Assembly: GCA_030272155.1 (NCBI GenBank)
Contig: CP126201.1
Location: 620,001 to 684,000 of the forward strand
Direction of reading: 5' to 3'
DNA length: 64,000 nt
From: Tetradesmus obliquus
Taxonomy: Eukaryota; Chlorophyta; Chlorophyceae; Sphaeropleales; Scenedesmaceae
Shown here piece by piece: positions 57,461 to 64,000 of this stretch. The translations under genes and the position numbers were made by a program. Position 1 is the stretch's first letter, and every line of letters starts with the position of its first letter. The notes beneath the pieces are model-generated. The model was not told the DNA's origin. It worked only from the letters and a program-made list of their open reading frames with translations, and did not search any database.

Positions 57461-60400
57461 CTGTTGCTGCTGCCAGCCGCGCACCTCCCGCCCTCCGAAG
57501 TCACGCCTGGCGATGTGTCCCAGCTTGAACCCCGCCGCCAGCAGCGAAAGCAGCATGCGCGGCATGGCGGCAAGTTTTGAAATGCTGCAGCAGGCACAGC
57601 AGCAGGACAGGTGCAGGAAGAGATACAAATGACTGCTTTACACGCTTGAATGCGCGGCAGGATCCAGCTGGTAGGCAGGAGTGCGAGGCTTGCTGTGCCA
57701 GCCAGCGCAGTCAAAGCGCGAGTGTGGCGTGCAGCTGATGTTAGAACAGGTTAGAAAGGCCTCGCTGCCACAGCTGGCATGCATGTTCCACTGCGCCACA
57801 ATGTAGACAAAGGATTTGCTATTTTTGCAGCCGCACAATCGGTACACCCAGCACACCGCCACCTGCTGGATCAGTCCTCCTCATGGCCATGGCTGCTGCT
57901 GCTGCTGCTGCTACTGCTGCGGCAGCTGCAGCTCAGCCGCCACTCACTCAGTTCGCTCCACAATGTGTGGCGAGTACTCCAGCAGAATGTTGTCCACCAG
58001 CTGCTTCTGCAGCAGCTGGGACGCCCCGGCAAGCACGTGAGGCTCATAGCCCTCCACATCGAGCTTCAGCAGCGCAACACGCTGCTGCTGCTGCTGCTGC
58101 TGGAGCAACTGCTGCAGCTCTTGGTCAAGTGTCACCCCGGTCACGTTGAACTGCAGGATGAGCAGCAGGTAGCAGGCCAGGCAGCAGCAGAGTGAGCAGG
58201 CGACACCCGCACACAACGTTTGGCCACCTGCTGTGTGCTGGCTCTGCCCTAGCTAGCTGAAACATGTCAAGCCTCACATGCCCCTGCTGCCGCTACTGCT
58301 GCTGTTGCTGCTGCCGCTGCTGCCCAGGACAGCTCATTTCAAGCTGACTCTATGTACTGCCCCTGTTTCTCCACGGATGTGTGATGTTGCTGCTGTTGCT
58401 GCTGCTTTGAATGCTGCTGCTCAAGTTACACCTCGTGCGATCACCTTATGGTACGGTCCTTGGTTGTCTACAGATGTGTCGATGTTGCTGCCGTTGATGC
58501 TGGCAGTGCCCCAATTGCCGCGCTGCGGGGCCACCACTGTATAATTTGCAGTGCCAGGCAACGAGGGATGCTGCATCACTGCCCTGCTGCGCACTTCGAT
58601 CCTATGGTGCAGCTTGTTGCGAGCGATGTTGTATTCAAGGAATGCTCGAAAGGTGGTCACAGGCTCCCAGGCAATCACCCTGCACGACAAACACATACAA
58701 CAGCATCAGGCCTTGTGCAGCAGGGTGTTGCGGCAGCAAAAGGCAGCAGCAGCGCAAAGCAGCTGTATAACGCAGCTGCTGTTTTGTCAAGCGTTGCTGG
58801 TCCACAAGCACGGGCCGCCTGCAGTAAGCAAGCCTGGCATCTGAAGGTTTTGCTGTTCAAAGAATGATGAGCAGCCACGTCCTGCTAGACACTACAGACC
58901 TCGTACACACGTACGGCTGCCAAGCAACACATGCTACACTCGGTTGCCTATACACAGCCCAACACAGATATCCAGAGCACAGTCTGCAGCTCTCTCACCT
59001 GCCGCCCAGCATGGCAGCCATGATGCTGGACCAGCCAGAACACACATAGCCTAGTTTGACAGCCCAGCAGCACACGTTGTACAGTAGGCACCACCCGCAA
59101 CCCATTGTGCACAATGCACAGCATGATGATCTCACCTGCAGCCCAGCATGGCAGCCATGATGCTGTACCAACCAAAGTTGGCGCCAACATCCAGCATCAA
59201 GCCCCCTGCCGCTGCTGCTGCTGCTGTCCCGCCCTGCTGCCCCACACCGCTGCCGCTGCTGCTGCTGCCGCTGCTGCTGCCCTTCTGGCAGGGCGCGTGC
59301 AGCACGTGGTATGCAATGTGGCTGATCCGCGGCTCAACGCTTCCGAGGTTTGCAAAGTGCGTACTCAGATCGATGTCGTGCGCAGGATCTGTCACTGCAA
59401 AGTAATACACGAGCGGCTCCATTGCGGAGCGGCGCGCCAGCACCGAAAGATTTGCCCGCCGCAGGTATTCGATGGGGCCGACCGGCTCACTCCAGGCTGC
59501 GCTGTGCTGCTTGCCCTTCCAGATGCCGCAGTCGCTGCAGGCGGCAGCAGCAGCAGCAGCGGCAGCAGCAACAGGAAGGTTTGAAGACATGCTTGTGCTT
59601 CAGATGCCGCAGCCACTGCAGGCGGCGGCAGCAGGCACACAGCACGAAGCCGGTGACGGCAGCAGCAGCATCAGCAGCAGCAAGGAGTCAGAAGACATGC
59701 TTGCCCTTTCAAGTGCGGCAGTTGCTGCAGGTGGCAGCCGCAGGCAGCGGTGTACTGCGGCTGACAAGCCAAAGCAGCAGCTGCAGTGCTGCTTTGTTCT
59801 TCACCTGCAGTCTGTCCCCAGGTCGCAGAGCACCCTGCTGCTCAGGCCCCGAGTCATGTTGGCCACAAAGCGCCCGTCATCACACACACCATCCTTGGCC
59901 TGCAGCAGCAGTAGCAGAGGACCCATAGATTTGCACAGGAATTAATTGCAGAAAGATTAGCAGCAGCGTTGGTGGTATACCTTGCACCTGCTGCTGCTGC
60001 TGTTGGGCGGAGGAAGCACGGCAGGCTGCCGCTAATGCTGGGCTTTGCTGCTGCTACAACAACAGAAGCTTGCGGCTACTGCTGTCCATGATTTCAGCCA
60101 CCAGCACAAGCGCAACAATGACACCACGCGCACTGCTTGGTGTTGCTGTCCTGGGTGGAAAACAGCACAAAACAATTGTACTCTTTAAATAGTAATGTCT
60201 CGCGCTTGCTTGCCTTGAAGCATGTATCCTCACACAGAGGCGGCTCTGCTGGCGCCTCTTGTGGGTTGAAGCTGCTTGGAGCTGCTGCTGCGTTTGTGGC
60301 GGCTGCTGCTGCTGCTGCTGCTGTTGTCGTGTTCCCCGCTGTTGCTGCTGCAACTGCTGCTGCTGCTGCTGCCTGCTCCACTCCGTTCCCTGTGGTTAGC

Positions 60401-60483
60401 TGCTGCGCGCTGCTGCTGCTGGCAAGCAAGCAATACACTGCAGCAGCGCAGAAACAGAAACGAAATCGGTTACTCCTGCCCAT
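54039..60483 (-). CDS. FkbM-type SAM methyltransferase with N-terminal signal anchor and Cys motif
   Basis: Exons in phase: 60214-60483 (ATG 60483), 59805-59899, 59136-59534, 58445-58679, 57948-58150, 57485-57584, then probably 55903-55991 and 55271-55439 (520 codons so far). Terminal exons around 54413-54540 and 54039-54154 end at TGA but their links are uncertain. An N-terminal hydrophobic segment suggests secretory-pathway entry. Next comes a Cys motif, CEDTCFKAKDGVCDDG...CDLGTDCSDCG, split over three exons. The methyltransferase core has LDVGANFGWYS (SAM binding), AWEP, FNVTGVTLD and LLKLDVEGYEPHVLAGA, the FkbM hallmarks. Such enzymes O-methylate sugars or related groups; the substrate here is unknown. 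The first intron uses a GC donor. The C-terminal part (PERLHPKSFRSAFEINTNVW) is not a domain I recognise. It could be a separate gene, with this one ending at 57422. Confidence 0.78.
55084..55200 (-). repeat. Ghost copy of FkbM-gene exon 8 end
   Basis: Diverged copy of the AFEINTNVWASREPRFTPYLE segment, reading ASTERGFKPYLE with the same gtggg donor. The functional exon is 55271-55439. Confidence 0.85.
55640..55900 (-). repeat. Ghost fragments of FkbM-gene exon 7 end
   Basis: Repeats of agtcaaaca and catcactcac-type sequence copy the donor end of exon 55903-55991 several times, too diverged to read. Confidence 0.6.
58985..59045 (-). repeat. Ghost copy of FkbM-gene exon 3 end
   Basis: Copies the SIMAAMLG-coding end and donor. 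The functional exon ends at 59136. Confidence 0.85.
59590..59750 (-). repeat. Two ghost copies of FkbM-gene exon 3 start
   Basis: Copies of the exon start with a ctgcag acceptor at about 59595-59640 and 59690-59745, about 95 bp apart. The functional start is 59534. Confidence 0.85.
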
Positions 60484-60569
60484 CGCCTGCTCTGTCTGAT
60501 GCAGTTCATTAGCATGTGCACAAAAAGACAAGGCCAGCTGGCACAGTGGTTGTCGTCCATTCTCCACTC

Positions 60570-60605
<36 letters not shown>

Positions 60606-61278
60606 TCGACAGCTGCGTGTCTAAATAAATTTCAATGATGACTGAAAGCCCTTTCATTGCAAAGTATACACCCCAAGCCCCATTCCACATTTCAAACTCT
60701 GAACATGTTGACTGGGCAAGGACAGGCGCATGCCAAAAGCAGCCACGGGGAGCCCCTGCCCCATGCTTGCAGGACCGGCCGTTGCTGGCATGACAAAACG
60801 ACAGCTTTTCGGCATATTCAACCAGTTTAATGGCTTACCTATGCCTCCTCCCACAATCATCCACAGCAGAGCTGCCACCAGAGGGTGCCTCTGCAGCCAC
60901 TGCAGTGACCCTGTGGGCCTACTGGCGAGCAGGCCCTTAGGCCGTGCACCATGCTTTGTTGCAATCAGTGGAGTTCCATCCATGGCATTCAATCGCTACA
61001 GCAGCCTTGCAGGCTTGTTTGCACTCAACCGACACTTCATACTTGGTGACCCAGTCAGCATCAAGTCACCGTCGCTTCTGCCAAGCAAATGTTGATTATG
61101 TTTTGTTTTGTAAAAACGAAAAGTTGAGCGTGAAAGTTAGCAGCCTGCTCTCGCAAGGCGACCCTTGTCTTGAAACACCCAAGTGACACCTTGGTCGAAA
61201 TCCGGGGCTGAAATCCGCCTCGAGCGTTCCTGAGGGCAGCACATTGGTGCAGATCTCAGCGAATCTGCAGGATCAACC
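60484..61278. promoter_or_regulatory. Divergent intergenic region, FkbM / dicarboxylate translocator
   Basis: About 795 bp between two head-to-head start codons. It must hold both promoters. No named element is recognisable. Confidence 0.5.
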
Positions 61279-63190
61279 ATGGCAACACTCGCTTGCCAGC
61301 GTGCTGGCCTTCTCAGGGCGCCAGCCCTCGCTCCCAGGAGCGTGGCTGTGCGTGTGGGGGCCCCTGGCTCTCGCCTGACCTCTAGCTTCGTTGGCAGGCC
61401 AGCCAGTGCCGCGCCAGTGCTGCCCAAGCTCGCATCTCGCGTTGTTGCGCGCAAACCACTCCAGGTCTGCAACTCGGCCGCTGGAGCCCCCGCCGCTCCC
61501 GCACCATTCAAATGGGGCGCAAACATGAAGGATCTGGCGATCTGCATCGGCCTGGGCGTGGCACTCTACCTGTGCCCTCACCCCGCTGGGGTAAGTTGCA
61601 GGGCCAGCAGGTGCACGTTGGTGCACGGGAAGCGTGGGGTATATGGAGCAGAACCCAGCGGAAGATGCAACGTAGCTTTGACGTATCCATGCAGCAGCGC
61701 TGCACGATGCCAATGTGGGCATGCAGCAGCAGTACTTCTGCTGACAGAGCAGCACAGCTCAGCAGGAGCACATGTGATCAGCGGGCTGCGCTGGCCGCTG
61801 CTGAATTGCATGCGCAGCGCATCACGAACATACAAATGTTTGGTTGCTTATGTACTGCACTTGCGCCTGCCCCTGAGCAGCCAACATGAACAACATCAGC
61901 AGCTTTGTTTCAGCATTTTGACCAGCCAGAAGCGCATCACATGTGCCCTGATTGTTGAGCATCATTCCCCCGGCAGAAACCCACAAACTTCTTGTGCGTA
62001 TCAACAATGATGGTGTGCGGGAAAATTCATTTCTCCTGCGTTGTGTTCATGTGCACTCTACAGCGGGTCAAGGCAACTGCTCATTCTGCATCCCAATCAA
62101 CCTGCGTGTTGTGCTGCGCTGCTGCTGCTGCTGCTGCTGCTGCAGGTGACTCCCAAGGCCTGGAAGGTGCGAGACGGAGTTTACCTTTCTCAGTGCAGTT
62201 GCTGTTGCTTTTCAAAAATGCTGCAAAATCTGGGGGAGTGGGACATGGCAGCATAGTACATGCAGCGAAGCAGCAGCACAGAGCGCGATGGTAGTTGCTT
62301 GCACGCATACTGCACAGCGTAAGCACTGCCGCACAATCGCGTAAAGCAATTAGAAGTGCTGCAGCAGGCGGACGGTGTTGTCCCTTTATGTTGGTTTGTG
62401 TGCAGCTGATGTTGATTGTGCTGTGCTGCATTGCAAGGAAACTTGACTTCCGGTCTTGGCCATTTTGATGTGTTGTGCATCATGCACTATGCGTAGCAAA
62501 GGTATCTCTGCAGCACCCCACATGTGTCACAGAGCGGTTTCAAAGCGTATTATTGCACATCACACATCGCCCTGACGCCTGCTGCTGCTGATGTTTGCCG
62601 CATGTTTCCTGCAGCTGCTGGCCATCTTCACCACCACCATTGCAGGTGGGTGCCACAGCAGCACAAGCACATCAGCGCACACACAGCAGCATAGCTCTTG
62701 TGCATACAAAGCGGCACAGGTCTTACGCATACACAGCAGCACTGCTCTGTTGCATGCACGGCAGCAAAGCTCTGTTGCATCCCGAGCAGCACAGCTGTTG
62801 TGCACACAGCACGATTCTTTAGCATACACAGGGCAGCACAGCTTTTCAACATACACAGGACAGCACAGCACATCACACTGCCTGAGCAGCAGCTAACACA
62901 CAGTGTGCATCACACGCAGCACTGCAGGACGGCAACCAAAACTGCATTCAGCTTGTGATTGTGTCACCCCTTCTGCCAGTCCCAAGCACCCAGCCAGCTT
63001 GTCACTCCTGCTGTGCAGTGCACCCACTTGCGCATGTATGCAGCCTCCGCAGAACCAGCCATGGTCCCAGCATATAACATACAGCAATCTTACAGCCAGC
63101 TGTTGTCACTCTGCATTTGGCAGGCTCGTGCCTGCCTAGCACCAATGCCTGGCAGCTGCTTCAGTGCTGTCGACACACTGCTGTTGCCTC

Positions 63191-63241
<51 letters not shown>

Positions 63242-64000
63242 TGTGTATATCACCCCCAGGCATCATCACCACGCCGCTGCCGCTGGGTGCTGTGGCCATG
63301 CTGGGCCTGGGTGGTGCCATGCTGACCAAGACGCTCACCTTTGCCGAGGCCTTCTCCGCCTTCGCCACAGAGATCCCGTGAGTGGCATGTTACATGCTGT
63401 CATATGTTACATGCGACACTGATGTAACACAAACAGCACCAGTCGTGACTGCTGACTTGGAATTTGCTCTGCAGTTGCTTTGTGGGGCAAGGAGGAAGGA
63501 GCAGGTCGCCGCTGTCTCACACACCCACTAAGCCACATCTGTGTCATCTGCACTTCTGCCGTTCAACCTGCAGCTAGCTGATTGCGATCGCGTGCTGGTT
63601 GCTGGCGGCCTCATGAACTATGCACCTCCGCACACCTCCTCTTTGTCACGGAGTGCCACCTGTATCATTGCTGCTGTGCTGCCGCAGCTGGCTGATTGCG
63701 ATCGCGTACTGGCTGGCTGGCGGCTTCATCAAGTCTGGCCTGGGCAACCGCATCGCCTACTCCATGGTGGCGGCATTCGGCAAGACCACCCTGGGCCTGA
63801 CCTACTCCCTGGTGGGTGGCCTGGTGTAATCCAACCTGTGTTTCTGGACATGCTTTGCAGTATCTGGGTGTGCTCTTCCGTTGTCTATGTGGTGCCAGAT
63901 TGCTGCTGCTACTATTGATGGGCGCGGCATGTGCAGCTGCACTTGATGTATTGCTTAGCGTGTGCTGCTGCTGCTGCTTCTGCGGCTGCTGCTGCTTCAG
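61279..64000 (+). CDS. Plastid dicarboxylate (2-oxoglutarate/malate-type) translocator, 3' end beyond window
   Basis: Envelope antiporter of the DASS (SLC13-like) family that exchanges 2-oxoglutarate or glutamate for malate, linking plastid nitrogen assimilation to the cytosol. Exons in phase: 61279-61590, 62146-62166, 62615-62645, 63260-63377 and 63688-63811, giving 202 residues, about a third of the family length. The start is an Ala/Arg/Ser-rich transit peptide (MATLACQRAGLLRAPALAPR), consistent with the inner envelope. Next come KDLAICIGLGVALYL, PLPLGAVAMLGLGGAML, TKTLTFAEAFSAFATEIPWLIAI and GGFIKSGLGNRIAY, all characteristic of plant DiT proteins. Whether it is DiT1 or DiT2 cannot be decided from this part. 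Exon 2 is a 21-nt microexon. The last 189 bases are intron; the final bases (ctgcttcag) may be the next acceptor. Confidence 0.94.
62119..62145. repeat. (CTG)n acceptor tract of translocator exon 2
   Basis: An uninterrupted CTG run merges directly into the ctgcag acceptor of the 21-nt exon. Confidence 0.92.
63574..63612 (+). repeat. Ghost copy of translocator exon 5 start
   Basis: Repeats the first 40 bases of exon 63688-63811 (WLIAIAYWLAGG) after a ctgcag acceptor, with a few changes. Confidence 0.88.

Noticed and set aside
1..64000. Ghost exons as pure assembly artefacts
   Set aside because: Most copies differ from one another and from the functional exon at many bases, and boundaries differ from array to array. 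The few identical units (for example 42841-43066) could still be miscounted.

Overview
This is nuclear DNA of a green alga, most likely a chlorophycean (perhaps Sphaeropleales; inferred, not proven). Evidence: intron-rich GC-rich genes with GT-AG junctions, TGTAA-type polyadenylation signals, huge CAG/GCA (Gln/Ala/Ser) tracts, and plastid-associated genes (a four-module phylloquinone enzyme and a plastid dicarboxylate translocator). I reconstructed exon chains by hand; almost every junction keeps reading phase, so the gene models below are much better supported than single open frames.

Layout, left to right: (1) 1-4371, minus: glycoside hydrolase family 1 gene, 3' end off the left edge. (2) 5182-12912, minus: Gln/Ala-rich bromodomain protein, 1272 aa. 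(3) 14613-20764, minus: multipass membrane protein ending in a U-box, 539 aa, probably a membrane-anchored E3 ubiquitin ligase. (4) 21298-26748, plus: acetate kinase, head to head with (3). (5) 27531-31238: gene-poor, with a fold-back inverted repeat and 180/182-bp satellite units. (6) 31239-49846, plus: PHYLLO, a 2799-aa MenF-MenD-MenC-MenH fusion in 17 exons with a complete isochorismate synthase module. (7) 50506-52110, plus: secreted, probably GPI-anchored protein with two Ly6/uPAR-like cysteine domains. (8) 54039-60483, minus: FkbM-type methyltransferase with an N-terminal signal anchor and cysteine motif. (9) 61279 to beyond the right edge, plus: plastid 2-oxoglutarate/malate-type translocator.

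The unusual feature is not a single gene. In eight of the nine genes the introns, and for acetate kinase the 3' UTR, carry tandem arrays of diverged partial copies of the adjacent exon. Each copy usually keeps one splice junction. I call these ghost exons. They occur beside at least 30 exons in 64 kb, with unit lengths of about 65-245 bp and 1-6 copies each. The true exon chain is still intact and in phase, so the genes look functional. A second pattern is that (CTG)n tracts on the sense strand abut at least a dozen 3' splice sites.

The genes do not form a pathway. PHYLLO (phylloquinone for photosystem I) and the dicarboxylate translocator (carbon/nitrogen exchange) serve the plastid; acetate kinase serves fermentative acetate metabolism in an organelle; the U-box and bromodomain proteins are regulatory; the FkbM and Ly6-like proteins belong to the secretory route.
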